Counted from the first letter of the stretch, positions 1 to 8,864 are shown. The stretch is DNA of 64,000 bases from Acidobacteriota bacterium (GCA_019242475.1 JAFAVK010000055.1:164262-228261); one strand, 5' to 3'. Notes: generated by a model from the letters alone, not told the origin. Translations and numbers: made by a program.

Positions 1-967
1 AGCACTCCAGTTTCCCGCCGCCTTCCCCCGCCTCGGGCTCGTAGTCCGCGCGCACGAGCAGCCCCGTCTCCGTGTCGAAGTAGAGCGTCTCGTCCTGACC
101 GCGGCGGTTGACGCCGGTCACGACGTAGGCGTCGTAGTCCTTATCGAAGGCGTGCGCGAACTCGCCCTCGGCGGCGCTCGGGACGTGCGCGGCCTCCCGC
201 CCGACGAGCTTGAGCGAGGTGAACTCCCCGGCGAGCGCGACGAGCCCCGTGGCCGTCGTCTGCGAGAAGTGTTTCATCTGGGCGAGGTCGGCGCCCTCCA
301 GCTCGCGCGAGGAGTTCTGCTTGATGGGGACGGTCGAGCCGGCCGTCAGGATCGTGCGCTCGACGTACTCCCAGCCGCGTGTGCCGTCGTAGCCGCGCCG
401 CGCGGTCGTGTGGACGGACGGCGGCGCGGGCGCCAGCAGGTCGCGCACCGTGAACTCCTGCATGCGCTGCTCGGAGTCGCCGAGCCCGATCTCCCACTCG
501 ATCTTGTCCGGCTCCTTGACGTGCATGACGAAGGTCACGCTGCCGCCCAGCGGGGCCGTCGCGCGCCCCACCTCGCCGCCCTTGTAAAAGATGCTGCCCG
601 CGGCGCGGAGGGAGTGAACCTTGGAGAGGCGCGCGCGGCCGCCGCTCGCCGCGACGTTCTGCTCGAAGACCTCGGCGGCCGTCGGCGCGTCGCGGTAGAT
701 GCTCCAGAACCACTGCGGCTTCGCGGGCCGGTGCGCGAGGTAGAGCAGGCCGAGCGCCGTCAGCGCGAGCGCGAAGGCGGCGCAGGCCGCCACGACGAGG
801 CGCGCGGCGCGCACCGAGCGCCCGTCCGCGGCCCCGTCGGACGTCTGGCCGAAATAGCCGCCGTCGCCGCCCTCCGCGCCGAGCCCCACGAGCGAAGTCC
901 CGCAGCGCTTGCAGTCGCCGACGTTCCAATCGACCAGCCCGCAGGCCGGACACTTCACGCTAATCAT
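1..967 (-). CDS. Zinc-ribbon, single-TM protein (3' end cut off by window)
   Basis: The frame opens at ATG 967 and runs to the window edge without a stop, giving at least 322 residues. The start is supported by GAAGGAG about 9 nt upstream. The N-terminus has a rubredoxin-like zinc ribbon (CPACG at residues 6-10, CKRCG at about 19-23). A Gly/Asp-rich linker and one hydrophobic segment (about residues 52-72, ending LLYLAH) follow, so the ribbon is probably cytosolic and the rest outside. The C-terminal part (about 75-322) has alternating strands such as FVMHVKEPDKIEWEIG and a terminal YFDTETGLLVRADYEPE stretch. That pattern is known from periplasmic lipid-binding or outer-membrane-lipoprotein-like beta folds in which a fitted coefficient is read from a substrate. 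I cannot name a family; the function is unknown. Confidence 0.8.
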   Translation of the reverse strand, partial: MISVKCPACGLVDWNVGDCKRCGTSLVGLGAEGGDGGYFGQTSDGAADGRSVRAARLVVAACAAFALALTALGLLYLAHRPAKPQWFWSIYRDAPTAAEVFEQNVAASGGRARLSKVHSLRAAGSIFYKGGEVGRATAPLGGSVTFVMHVKEPDKIEWEIGLGDSEQRMQEFTVRDLLAPAPPSVHTTARRGYDGTRGWEYVERTILTAGSTVPIKQNSSRELEGADLAQMKHFSQTTATGLVALAGEFTSLKLVGREAAHVPSAAEGEFAHAFDKDYDAYVVTGVNRRGQDETLYFDTETGLLVRADYEPEAGEGGGKLEC

Positions 968-1240
968 TTTGGTAAGGCTCCTTCGGTGGTGTGAGTTCGG
1001 GTCGTGTGGACTTGGGGAGCAGGCGGGAAGCGCGTCCGCCCGCCGTGCTCGTGAGTGGCGGCGCGCGGCGCGCCCCTCCTTCAAATCTACTATCCGGCGC
1101 GCGCGGCGCGCAACAAATTTTTCGGCCGCCGGGGAGAGGCGCCCCGCAGGACAAAGCCCGGGGCGGGTGTTAAAATCGGCCCGGTTGCATAGCCGAATAT
1201 TCAAATTGCATAGTCGAACAGTCGAACAAGGAGAAAGAGT

Positions 1241-2161
1241 TTGAGCCGCGAGCTGCGCGTCCTTAACAACCCCCCGACGACACGTCCGCCGCGCGGGCCG
1301 AAGCCCGAGTGGCTGAAGATACGCCTCGGCGACCCTTCGAACCAGAACTACGTCCTGAAGCTGATCGAGAATCTGAACCTCCACACGGTCTGCCAGGAGG
1401 CGCGCTGCCCGAACATCTTCGAGTGCTGGACGGACAGGACGGCGACCTTCATGATCGGCGGCGACATCTGCACGCGCCACTGCGGCTTCTGCGCCGTCTC
1501 GAAGGGGCAGGCCACGCCGCTCGACCCCGAGGAGCCGCGCCACGTCGCCGAGGCGGTGAAGACCCTCGACCTCGCGCACGCCGTCATCACCTCGGTCAAC
1601 CGCGACGACCTGCGGGACGGCGGCGCCGCGCACTGGGCCGAGACCGTCCGCCAGGTGCGCCGGCTCAACCCCGGCTGCCGCGTCGAGGTCTTAATCCCCG
1701 ACTTCAACGGCGACGAGGAGGCTCTGAACGCCGTGCTCGACGCCTACCCGGACGTGCTCAACCACAACACCGAGACCATCGCGCGCCTCTACAAGCGCGT
1801 GCGTCCGGACGCCAACTACCGGCAGACCCTGACGCTGCTCGAACGCGCGGCGGCGCGGCGCGACCGCGAGCGGCGCGGGATGCTGACGAAGAGCGGCATC
1901 ATGGTCGGCCTCGGCGAGACGTTCGAAGAGGTGGTCGAGCTGATGAAAGATTTGCGCTCGGTCTCGTGCGACATCATGACCATCGGGCAGTACCTCCAGC
2001 CGCACGCGCGCCGCCTCCCCGTCGAGCGCTACGTCACGCCCGAGGAGTTCGCCCGCTGGCGCGAGGTCGGCCTCGAACTCGGCTTCAAGCACGTCGAGTC
2101 GAGCCCCCTGACGCGCTCCTCCTACCACGCGCGCCAGCAGACCGACGGGGCCGGAGAGTAG
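1241..2161 (+). CDS. lipA: Lipoyl synthase
   Basis: A radical SAM enzyme of 306 residues, the usual length, that inserts two sulfurs into protein-bound octanoyl groups to make the lipoyl cofactor of pyruvate and 2-oxoglutarate dehydrogenases and the glycine cleavage system. The LipA-specific auxiliary cluster motif is visible (CQEARCPNIFECW, three Cys), followed by the radical SAM motif CTRHCGFC and the conserved VTSVNRDD-type segment. The C-terminal RSSY motif, whose Ser coordinates the auxiliary cluster, is present near the end (LTRSSYHA). The start is TTG at 1241, chosen because AAGGAGAAAG lies about 6 nt upstream and no better ATG exists. A TAAAAT box at 1171-1176 could be its -10. No lipB is adjacent. 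The stop codon is embedded in the left part of a long hairpin repeat. Confidence 0.96.
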   Translation: MSRELRVLNNPPTTRPPRGPKPEWLKIRLGDPSNQNYVLKLIENLNLHTVCQEARCPNIFECWTDRTATFMIGGDICTRHCGFCAVSKGQATPLDPEEPRHVAEAVKTLDLAHAVITSVNRDDLRDGGAAHWAETVRQVRRLNPGCRVEVLIPDFNGDEEALNAVLDAYPDVLNHNTETIARLYKRVRPDANYRQTLTLLERAAARRDRERRGMLTKSGIMVGLGETFEEVVELMKDLRSVSCDIMTIGQYLQPHARRLPVERYVTPEEFARWREVGLELGFKHVESSPLTRSSYHARQQTDGAGE

Positions 2162-2281
2162 GCAGTAGGCAGGAGGCAGATGGCAGTAGGCAGTTGAAGA
2201 CACTGCTGTCGAAACTTTGATTTAATCTCTCAACACGCGTAACGCGGAGCGAACTGCCTACTGCCATCTGCCTCCTGCCTA
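2158..2281. repeat. Heptad-repeat hairpin (GGCAGTA type)
   Basis: Perfect 30-bp inverted repeat, 2166-2195 against 2252-2281, with a 56-bp spacer. The left arm is built of 7-bp units (taggcag, gaggcag, atggcag, taggcag) that continue leftwards into the lipA stop codon. The right arm ends 10 bp before the ATG of the next gene, which has no Shine-Dalgarno. Family members of the same heptamer recur at 24130, 50780 and 51963. Confidence 0.9.
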
Positions 2282-2291
2282 CCGATTCAAA

Positions 2292-3323
2292 ATGAAAGCA
2301 GTCGTCTTCCACGAGCACGGGGGGCCGGAAGTCCTCCTTTACGAAGAGCGCCCGGAGCCGCGGATTCGCGCCGACGAGGTGCTGGTCGAGGTGCGCGCCT
2401 GCGCGCTAAATCATCTGGACGTGTGGGCGCGCGGGGGCTTGCGCGGCATTGAAATCCCTCTGCCGCACATCCTCGGCAACGACGTGGCGGGCGTCGTGCG
2501 CGAGGCCGGCGAGCTGGTCGGTTGGGTGAAGCCGGGCGACGAGGTCTTGCTTCAGCCGGGGGTGAGCTGCGGCCACTGCCGCGACTGCCTGGGCGGCGCG
2601 GACAACATGTGCCCGCACTACGACATCATCGGCTACCGGCGCGACGGCGGCTACGCCGAGCTGGTCGCCGCGCCCGGCGTGAACGTCGTCCCGAAGCCTC
2701 AAGGTTTGAGCTGGGCGGAGGCCGCGGCGCTCCCGCTCGTGCTCGTCACGGCCTGGCACATGCTCGTCACGCGGGCGCGCGTCGAGCCGGGCGAGGACGT
2801 GCTCGTCCACGCGGCCGGGAGCGGCGTCGGGTCAATCGCCGTCCAGGTCGCGAAGCTCCGCGGCGCGCGCGTCATCGCCACCGCCGGGTCGGAGGAGAAG
2901 CGCGAGCGTGCGCGCGAGCTGGGCGCGGACGAGGTCGTGGACTACACGCGCGCGGACTGGCCGAAGGAGGTCAAACGGCTGACGGGCCGGCAGGGCGTGG
3001 ACGTGGTCTTCGAGCACACGGGCGCGGAGACCTGGCCGGGCTCGGTCTCGTCTTTGAAGAAGGACGGGCGGCTCGTGACGTGCGGCGCGACGAGCGGTTA
3101 CGACGCGCGCACGGACTTGCGCCAGGTCTTCTACCGGCACCTCAACCTGCTCGGGTCGTTCATGGGCTCGAAGGCCGAGCTGCTCGACGCCTTGAAGTTC
3201 GTCGAGCGCGGGCAGATTCGCCCCGTCATCGACCGCACCCTCCCCCTCGCCGAAGCCCGCCGCGCCCACGAGCTGATGCAAGACCGCGCGCAGTTCGGGA
3301 AGTTAGTGTTAGAAGTGCAATAG
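2292..3323 (+). CDS. Zinc-type MDR alcohol dehydrogenase / quinone oxidoreductase
   Basis: A cytosolic NAD(P)-dependent medium-chain dehydrogenase/reductase of 343 residues. The GroES-like domain has the catalytic-zinc Cys context (RACALNHLDVWARGG), GNDVAGVV, and a structural-zinc lobe with four cysteines (CGHCRDCLGGADNMC). The Rossmann domain starts at about residue 165 with AAGSGVGSIAVQVAK, the AxGxVG-type dinucleotide motif of the quinone oxidoreductase branch. The substrate cannot be told from sequence. There is no Shine-Dalgarno; the ATG sits just after the right arm of a long hairpin (TTCAAAATG). It is co-directional with lipA and dxs, but hairpins separate all three, so a single operon is not evident. 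Confidence 0.9.
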   Translation: MKAVVFHEHGGPEVLLYEERPEPRIRADEVLVEVRACALNHLDVWARGGLRGIEIPLPHILGNDVAGVVREAGELVGWVKPGDEVLLQPGVSCGHCRDCLGGADNMCPHYDIIGYRRDGGYAELVAAPGVNVVPKPQGLSWAEAAALPLVLVTAWHMLVTRARVEPGEDVLVHAAGSGVGSIAVQVAKLRGARVIATAGSEEKRERARELGADEVVDYTRADWPKEVKRLTGRQGVDVVFEHTGAETWPGSVSSLKKDGRLVTCGATSGYDARTDLRQVFYRHLNLLGSFMGSKAELLDALKFVERGQIRPVIDRTLPLAEARRAHELMQDRAQFGKLVLEVQ

Positions 3324-3333
3324 CGTTGTGACT

Positions 3334-3410
3334 CGTAAACCGTGAACCGTAAACCGTGACAAGAAAAAGCCAGTTCTTATCTTGTCACGGTTTACGGTTC
3401 ACGGTTTACG
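3334..3410. repeat. Heptad-repeat hairpin (CGTAAAC type)
   Basis: Perfect 30-bp inverted repeat, 3334-3363 against 3381-3410, spacer 17 bp. The arm is four 7-bp units (cgtaaac, cgtgaac, cgtaaac, cgtgaca) plus ag. The same heptamer family is found again at 37058-37174. The right arm ends 12 bp before a TAAAAT box and 27 bp before the dxs start. Confidence 0.92.
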
Positions 3411-3421
3411 GTCTTTCAGAG

Positions 3422-3427
3422 TAAAAT
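3422..3427 (+). promoter_or_regulatory. Putative -10 box for dxs (leaderless?)
   Basis: TAAAAT lies only 9 nt before the dxs ATG and there is no Shine-Dalgarno in between. If used as a -10 element, the transcript would start at or next to the ATG. No consensus -35 is visible; the expected place is inside the preceding hairpin arm. Confidence 0.4.
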
Positions 3428-3436
3428 ACGCGCGCG

Positions 3437-5365
3437 ATGAAACTCCTGAATCAGATCGACTCGCCCGCGGACTTGCGCCGTCTGCGCCCCGAACAGTTGC
3501 AGCCGGTCGCCGACGAAGTGCGCCAGTACATCCTTGAGACGATGTCGCGCGTGGGCGGCCACACGGGCGCTTCCCTCGGCGCGGTCGAGCTGGCCGTCGC
3601 CCTGCATTACGCCTTCGACACGCCGCGCGACCGCCTCGTCTGGGACGTGGGGCACCAGGCGTACGCGCACAAGATTCTCACGGGCCGGCGCGAGCTTCTG
3701 CCGACCGTCAAGCAGTACGGCGGCATCTCCGGCTTCCTGCGCCGCGACGAGTCGGAGTACGACACCTTCGGGGCGGGCCACGCCTCGACCTCGCTCTCGG
3801 CCGCGCTGGGGATGGCGGTGGCGCGCGACCAGCGCGGCGAAGACCACCACGTCGTCGCCGTCATCGGCGACTCGTCGCTCGCGGGCGGCATGGCGATGGA
3901 GGCGGTCAACCAGTCGGGACACTTGAAGACACGCCTCATCGTCATCCTCAACGACAACGAGATGTCGATTGCGCCCGCGGTCGGCGCGCTGACCGGCTAC
4001 CTCAACCGCATCCGCGAGGCGCAGGGCTACCACCGCATGAAGGACGAGGTGGGCGACCTTCTGCACGACATCCCTTCGTTCGGCGAGCGGCTCTACAACG
4101 CGGCGAAGACCGTCAAGGACGCCATCGCCGCGGCCGTTCTGCCCGGCGCGCTCGTCAACGAGCTGGGCTTCAAGTACATCGGCTACGTGGACGGCCACAA
4201 CCCGCGCGCCCTGGTGCGCGCGCTCGAAGAGGCGAAGCAGGTCGAGGGCTCGCCCGTCATCGTCCACGCGCTCACGCAGAAGGGGAAGGGCTACCCGGCG
4301 CGCGAGAAGAACTACTACGCGTGGCACGCGACGGGGCCGTTCGATTTGAAGACCGGCGCGGCCGTCAAATCCTCCGGCCCGTCGGCGCCGGCCTACACGG
4401 CCGTCTTCGGGCAGACGATGTGCGAGCTGATGGCGAAGGATAAGAGGGTCGTCGCGCTCACGGCCGCGATGCCCGACGGGACGGGGATCGACAAAGTCCT
4501 CGAACAGTTCCCCGAGCGCGCCTACGACGTCGGCATCGCCGAGCAGCACTGCGTCACCTTCGCCGCCGGCCTCTCCACCGAGGGGTTGAAGCCCGTCTGC
4601 GCCATCTACTCGACCTTCCTGCAACGCGCCTTCGACCAGATCGTCCACGACGTCTGTTTGCAGAACCTCAACGTCAAGTTCTGCATGGATCGCGCCGGCA
4701 TCGTCGGCGGCGACGGGCCGACGCACCACGGCCTCTTAGACATCGCCTACCTGCGCGGCGTGCCGAACATGATCCTGATGGCGCCGAAGGACGAGGGCGA
4801 GATGCGCGACATGCTCTACACGATGCTGGAGCACGAGGGGCCGGCCGCGATGCGCTACCCGCGCGGCAACGGCGCCGGCGTGGACATCAAGCGCGAGCCG
4901 CGCCTGCTCGAAGTCGGCAAGGCGGAGATTCTGCGCGACGGCGGCGAGGTGGCGATTGTCGCCTACGGCTCGATGGTGCGCCCGGCGGCCGCGGCCGCCG
5001 AGCACCTGGCTAAGGAGGGGATCGAGACGACCGTCGTCAACGCGCGCTTCGTCAAGCCCCTGGACGCGGGACTCCTCCTCGCGCTCGCGCGCACGAAGCG
5101 GCTCGTCGTCACCGTCGAGGAGGCGTACCTCGCGGGCGGCTTCGGCTCGGCCGTCGCGGAGCTTTTGGAAGAGAACGGGCTTTTGGACGCCGTCCGCCTC
5201 GTCCGCATGGGCGTCCCCGACCGCATCGTCACGCACGGCGACCCCAAGCTCCTGCTCGCCAAGTACGGCCTCGACGCCGACGGCATCTACACGCGCACGC
5301 GCGAAGCCTGGGAAATCCTCGAAGAGCGCCGCGCCGGCCGCGCCAAGGCGGAAGCCCGGCCGTAG
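3437..5365 (+). CDS. dxs: 1-Deoxy-D-xylulose-5-phosphate synthase
   Basis: A thiamine-diphosphate enzyme of 642 residues that condenses pyruvate with glyceraldehyde 3-phosphate, the first step of the MEP isoprenoid pathway and the source of DXP for thiamine and pyridoxal synthesis. Family hallmarks are VWDVGHQAYAHKILTGRR, the TPP-binding segment beginning G144-D145 and ending in LNDNEMSIAPAVGAL, FKYIGYVDGHN, the catalytic-Glu motif IAEQHCVTFAAGL, and DRAGIVGGDGPTHHG in the pyrimidine-binding domain. One oddity is that the canonical GDG at the start of the TPP motif reads GDS (Ser146). All other motifs are intact, so I regard it as functional. The start is ATG 3437, preceded by TAAAAT rather than a Shine-Dalgarno. 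It ends at a hairpin repeat and converges with the vWA gene. Confidence 0.95.
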   Translation: MKLLNQIDSPADLRRLRPEQLQPVADEVRQYILETMSRVGGHTGASLGAVELAVALHYAFDTPRDRLVWDVGHQAYAHKILTGRRELLPTVKQYGGISGFLRRDESEYDTFGAGHASTSLSAALGMAVARDQRGEDHHVVAVIGDSSLAGGMAMEAVNQSGHLKTRLIVILNDNEMSIAPAVGALTGYLNRIREAQGYHRMKDEVGDLLHDIPSFGERLYNAAKTVKDAIAAAVLPGALVNELGFKYIGYVDGHNPRALVRALEEAKQVEGSPVIVHALTQKGKGYPAREKNYYAWHATGPFDLKTGAAVKSSGPSAPAYTAVFGQTMCELMAKDKRVVALTAAMPDGTGIDKVLEQFPERAYDVGIAEQHCVTFAAGLSTEGLKPVCAIYSTFLQRAFDQIVHDVCLQNLNVKFCMDRAGIVGGDGPTHHGLLDIAYLRGVPNMILMAPKDEGEMRDMLYTMLEHEGPAAMRYPRGNGAGVDIKREPRLLEVGKAEILRDGGEVAIVAYGSMVRPAAAAAEHLAKEGIETTVVNARFVKPLDAGLLLALARTKRLVVTVEEAYLAGGFGSAVAELLEENGLLDAVRLVRMGVPDRIVTHGDPKLLLAKYGLDADGIYTRTREAWEILEERRAGRAKAEARP

Positions 5366-5368
5366 AGA

Positions 5369-5467
5369 AGGCAAGAGGCAAAAGGCAAAAGGCAAAAGTG
5401 AAGACGGCGGCCCGTGTGGTGTGGCTCCGTCTTTCATTTTTGCCTTTTGTCTTTTGCCTTTTGCCTT
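5369..5467. repeat. Heptad-repeat hairpin (GGCAAAA type) between convergent genes
   Basis: Inverted repeat of about 29-30 bp, 5369-5397 against 5438-5467, one or two mismatches, spacer about 40 bp. The arms are tandem 7-bp units (aggcaag, then aggcaaa three times). The right arm abuts the stop codon of the minus-strand gene, so it may terminate transcription from both sides. Confidence 0.88.
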
Positions 5468-6909
5468 TATTTCTTGCTCTGCTGCTGCTCCTGGTTGTAC
5501 TTCCTGACCAGCTCCTGATACTTCTGCGCGATGAGGAGGGTGCGGGAGATGTCCTCGTCTTCGAGGTGCGGGTAGCGCTGGTAGGTTTTGGCGACGGCGG
5601 CGTTGAGGATGCCCTCGGCGTCTTTGTAGCGCTTGGCCTCGACGGCTTGGGCCATGTCGTGGATGGCCTGGGCGAGCTGGGCGATGGTGAAGTTCTTGCC
5701 GACCTCGGGGTCGCGCAGCAGGTCGCCGCCGCCGGCTGAGAGCGTCGCCGCCTCGTCCTTCACGACGCGCCGCTTCGTCCCGACCTCCGTGTAACCGAAC
5801 TTGACCCTGACGGTCGGCGGCGCGGCCGCGTCCAGCGCCTGCGGCCGGACGCGGAACCGGATCAGGACGACCTGCGTCAGCCCCTGGTTCATGTTGTCGA
5901 GCTTGAATGTCAGGCCGCCGGACAGGGGCTGCGGGTCGTAGCCGTAGACCTGCGCCACCTCCACCCCGGGGCCGGGCGTGACGGTGAGGTTCGGCTCGGT
6001 GGCGACGGGCGCGACGAGGCTCTGCACTTCTTTGAGGAAGACCTTGTCGATGTCCTGCGCGTCGGCGACGAAGTGGAAGAGGCCGCGGCCGCTCTTGGCG
6101 AGCTGGCGCAGGAGGTCTTTGTTGAGGTCGAGTCCGACGCCGATGGTCGAGAGGTCTACGCCGCGGTCGTTGAAGGAGAGCGAGTCGCGCGCGATTCTTT
6201 CCGGGTCGGTCACGCCCTGGTTGGCGATGCCGTCGGTGAGGAGCACGACGCGGTTCGCCCCCTCGCGGTTGAAGTGCCTGAGCGCCTCCTGGTATCCGAG
6301 CATGAGGCCGGCGTGCATGTTGGTCGAGCTGCCGGGCTCGATCTGGCTGATGAGGCGGCGCACCTCCTCGCGGTCGCCCAGAGGGCGCGCGGGCCTGAGC
6401 ACTTCGGCCTCCGAGTCGAAGACGACGACGGAGAGCGTGTCGGTCTCGCGGAGCTGGTTGACGAGCGTGAGCAGCGCCTCCTTGACCCGCGTGAGCTTGT
6501 TCGCGTCGGCCATCGAGCCGCTCTTGTCGATGACGAGCGCGAGGTTGACGGGCGGCAGTTGCTGTCGGTCGGAGACGAGCGCGGTGCTGAAGCCGATTTG
6601 CAAAACGGCCTCGGGGTCTGCCGCGTTGACGCGGTCGTTGCCCCAGCGCACGTCCATGAGTACGGCCTCGCCCGCCTTGGGGCGGCCGATCTGGTGGCGG
6701 TGGTAGTTGACGAACTCCTCGACGGCGACCGAGTTGGAGGCGGGGATGAGCCCCATCTCGGACAGGTAGCGCGTGCGCGCCGCGGCCGCGGTCGAGGCGC
6801 CCTCCTGCTGCGCGCGCGCGGGCAGGGCGCAGAGGGCGAGAAGGAAGAGGCAAAGGCAAAGGGAGATGCTCAAAGCCGGGCGCGCGGCTTCGCGGGTTGC
6901 TGTAGGCAT
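5467..6909 (-). CDS. Secreted von Willebrand factor A domain protein
   Basis: 480 residues from the chosen start. A signal peptide is clear (hydrophobic LSISLCLCLFLLALCALPARA, cleavage after ARA). The mature N-terminus has EEFVNYHRHQI, as in YfbK-like proteins with the vWF-A N-terminal domain. The vWA domain follows with an intact MIDAS (DKSGSMADANKL, then a TDG motif in LLTDGIANQG). The C-terminal part is Lys/Glu-rich, resembling a helical region (AVEAKRYKDAEGILNAAVAKTYQRYP). Such proteins are exported or periplasmic metal-ion-dependent adhesion or assembly factors; the ligand is unknown. I preferred ATG 6909 to the longer frame (6972) because GGAGGA lies about 6 nt upstream and the signal peptide then starts correctly. 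It is convergent with dxs. Confidence 0.88.
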   Translation of the reverse strand: MPTATREAARPALSISLCLCLFLLALCALPARAQQEGASTAAAARTRYLSEMGLIPASNSVAVEEFVNYHRHQIGRPKAGEAVLMDVRWGNDRVNAADPEAVLQIGFSTALVSDRQQLPPVNLALVIDKSGSMADANKLTRVKEALLTLVNQLRETDTLSVVVFDSEAEVLRPARPLGDREEVRRLISQIEPGSSTNMHAGLMLGYQEALRHFNREGANRVVLLTDGIANQGVTDPERIARDSLSFNDRGVDLSTIGVGLDLNKDLLRQLAKSGRGLFHFVADAQDIDKVFLKEVQSLVAPVATEPNLTVTPGPGVEVAQVYGYDPQPLSGGLTFKLDNMNQGLTQVVLIRFRVRPQALDAAAPPTVRVKFGYTEVGTKRRVVKDEAATLSAGGGDLLRDPEVGKNFTIAQLAQAIHDMAQAVEAKRYKDAEGILNAAVAKTYQRYPHLEDEDISRTLLIAQKYQELVRKYNQEQQQSKK

Positions 6910-7046
6910 ACGTCCTCCGAGGGGTTGGGCCGGTTCCATCATCCGGGGAGACAGAGTCCGATGGCTCGTCACCTGCGAGGGAAATATTCGTCGTGCCGTT
7001 CGGCTTCAGAGATGAGACTTCGGCGCGGAGGGATGCCAGTTAAAAT

Positions 7047-7427
7047 TTAGTCGTCCAGGCGTCTTCGCGGAAGACCTTCGACGAGGTGGTCGCCGGCCAG
7101 CCAGAGGCTCCACGAGTGGTGGTAGAAGGCGACGGGGAAGAGGAGCGCGACGGCGAAGAGGAGCGAGAGCAGCGTCGCGGCGCGGCCTGGGAGGAGCAGC
7201 AGGCAGAGCCCCGCCGCGGCCAACACCGCCGCCTCGGTCGTGACCACGTTGAGCATGATGGCGCCGACGAAGAAGCCCGCCTCGCGCTGGAAGACCGTGC
7301 CGCACGCGGGGCAGAACGGGCGGACGCGGAAGGGCGACTGGAAGACGGAGGCACGGCCGCACGCGGGGCAGCGGAGCCGCGCGGCGCGCGCGAGCGTCTT
7401 GAAGACGGGGCGGCCCTCTCTCGTCAA
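7047..7427 (-). CDS. DUF983 family membrane protein
   Basis: 126 residues. The N-terminal zinc-finger-like part has CPACG at about 19-23 and CPACG at about 38-42 (RCPACGRASVF and FCPACGTVF), followed by FQREAGFFVGAIMLNVV and two transmembrane helices (about 55-73 and 78-98). This order (double CPxCG, acidic/aromatic loop, two helices) is the DUF983 pattern. Function is unknown; homologues are often near heme or respiratory genes, but nothing here supports that. It begins 9 nt after the stop of the small upstream gene on the same strand, so the two are probably co-transcribed. Confidence 0.85.
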   Translation of the reverse strand: MTREGRPVFKTLARAARLRCPACGRASVFQSPFRVRPFCPACGTVFQREAGFFVGAIMLNVVTTEAAVLAAAGLCLLLLPGRAATLLSLLFAVALLFPVAFYHHSWSLWLAGDHLVEGLPRRRLDD

Positions 7428-7435
7428 GCTCCCCC

Positions 7436-7717
7436 TTACTGCTCCTCGGCCGCCTCGCGCACCTGGCCCTCAAGCCCTCTGAGGTAGCGCCGCCGGTAGC
7501 CGTCGATGAGGTTCCGGACGTGCGTCTCCAACTCGCCCTCGTTGACGCCCGAGGCGTAGAGCGCCGACTTCTGGAGGTCGATGAGCGCCATCAGCATCGC
7601 CTTCACCTCGATCAGCTCGTTCGCGATGATGGTGAAAGCCTCGGACGTTGACCTGCTGCTGTCGAGCAGCGAGTGCATCCCCTCGGAGATGTCCGGCCCC
7701 GCGTCATGTTCCGCCAC
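7436..7717 (-). CDS. Small helical protein of unknown function
   Basis: Not recognised. From GTG 7717 it has 93 residues, mostly predicted helix (STSEAFTIIANELIEVKAMLMALIDL), with an acidic N-terminus and a basic C-terminal patch (IDGYRRRYLRGLEGQ). No signal peptide or membrane segment. The longest frame opens at 7783, but that would overlap the start of the divergent PhyH gene at 7778. GTG 7717 has GGGGG 8 nt upstream and avoids the overlap, so I prefer it. ATG 7678 is a third possibility. It lies directly upstream of the DUF983 gene. Confidence 0.6.
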   Translation of the reverse strand: MAEHDAGPDISEGMHSLLDSSRSTSEAFTIIANELIEVKAMLMALIDLQKSALYASGVNEGELETHVRNLIDGYRRRYLRGLEGQVREAAEEQ

Positions 7718-7777
7718 GTCTTCAACCCCCTTGCCTTCGTCGTGTAAAATTGCCGCCCCGCCAGCGGAACTTAGCAG

Positions 7778-8653
7778 ATGCACGAAGACCTTTCAAAGTA
7801 CCACTCGCCGATTACCGAACTCTTCCCCGCGCCCGTCGCGTCCGCGGAGTGGGAGCGGTTCAGGTTGACGGACGAACAGGTCGCCTTCTACGAGGAGCAC
7901 GGATACCTTTCCGGCGTGAGGGTGTTCGACGACGCGCAGGTCGGGCGGCTGCGCGCGGAGCTGTCGGGGCTGATGAACCCCGAGCACCCCGCGCGCGGAC
8001 TCTGGTACGAGTTCCACTCGAACGAGTCTGCCGACCCGGCGCGCGTCCTCTTCCACGCGCTCGGGGCGTGGCGGATCGCGGAGGGCTTTCACGACCTCCT
8101 GTGGAACCCGCGCTTCACCGTCCCCGCGGCGCAGCTCCTCGGCGGCGCGGTGCGCTTCTGGCACGACCAGTTATTCTGCAAGCCCGCGCGCCACGGCGGG
8201 GTCGTCGCCTGGCACCAGGACTACTCCTACTGGACGCGCACGACGCCGCTCGCGCACCTCACCTGCTGGGCGGGGCTCGATGACTCGACGCGCGAGAACG
8301 GCTGCGTCCAATACGTCCCGGGCAGCCACCGCTGGCCCGACCTGCCGCGGACGGGACTTGCGGGCGACATGGACGCGATACGGTCTGTGCTGACGGACGG
8401 GCAGCGGAGCCTCTTCAAACCTGTGGCGATTGAATTGAAGGCGGGCGAGGCTTCCTTCCACCACCCGCGCATGATTCACGGCTCCTACGCCAACTCGACC
8501 GACAGCCCGCGCCGCGCGACGGTCGTCAACGTCTTCCGCGACGGCGTCCGCTCCAACTCCGATGCGCCCCCGCTCGCAGGCGTCCCCGCCATCCCGAAGG
8601 GCGAGCCGATGGGCGGCCGCTTCTTCCCACTGCTCTCGGGAGGTCTAAAGTAA
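7778..8653 (+). CDS. Phytanoyl-CoA dioxygenase (PhyH) family protein
   Basis: 291 residues of the Fe(II)/2-oxoglutarate-dependent dioxygenase double-stranded beta-helix family. The N-terminal [14 protein letters not shown] is typical of PhyH proteins. The iron triad is visible as H146-Q147-D148 ([10 protein letters not shown]) and H234 ([10 protein letters not shown]), followed by an Arg-containing segment (SPRRATVV) that would bind 2-oxoglutarate. The substrate is unknown; bacterial members hydroxylate lipids, amino acids or natural products. There is no Shine-Dalgarno of note; a TAAAAT box lies at 7745-7750, which would give a leader of about 20 nt. It is a single gene, with a large repeat-bearing spacer following it. 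Confidence 0.88.
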   Translation: MHEDLSKYHSPITELFPAPVASAEWERFRLTDEQVAFYEEHGYLSGVRVFDDAQVGRLRAELSGLMNPEHPARGLWYEFHSNESADPARVLFHALGAWRIAEGFHDLLWNPRFTVPAAQLLGGAVRFWHDQLFCKPARHGGVVAWHQDYSYWTRTTPLAHLTCWAGLDDSTRENGCVQYVPGSHRWPDLPRTGLAGDMDAIRSVLTDGQRSLFKPVAIELKAGEASFHHPRMIHGSYANSTDSPRRATVVNVFRDGVRSNSDAPPLAGVPAIPKGEPMGGRFFPLLSGGLK

Positions 8654-8698
8654 AAGGCCAATCGTGAGCAGCCCCGCGCCCTCGAAATGACGAAACAG

Positions 8699-8787
8699 GT
8701 CAGAACCGCCCGCGGTAGCGGGTGGCCCTTTGCTAAACAGATGCGCCGAATCACAAAGGCCCACCCGCTACCGCGGGCGGTTCTGAC
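8699..8787. repeat. Long hairpin (CCCGCGGTAGCGGGTGG type)
   Basis: Inverted repeat of 34 bp with one mismatch, 8699-8732 against 8754-8787, spacer 21 bp. The arm holds its own small palindrome (ccgcggtagcgg). It follows the PhyH gene by about 45 bp and could terminate its transcript, although no T-run follows. It has no heptad structure, unlike the other hairpins. Confidence 0.85.
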
Positions 8788-8864
8788 TGCTACAGCCTCG
8801 TATCCTCGCTCGGAGGCAGAAGTTTGAACCTCCGAAGCCCGTTTTTCCCCCTCAAAGGCTCAAC

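Noticed and set aside
141..953. Long Arg-rich minus-strand frame at the left end
   Set aside because: It lies out of frame with the zinc-ribbon protein starting at 967, which has a ribosome binding site, CxxC pairs and a membrane segment. The Arg/Ala/Gly-rich product is typical of a shadow frame in GC-rich DNA.
6838..6866. GGCAAAG-rich stretch resembling a heptad hairpin arm
   Set aside because: It encodes part of the vWA protein signal peptide and has no pairing arm nearby.
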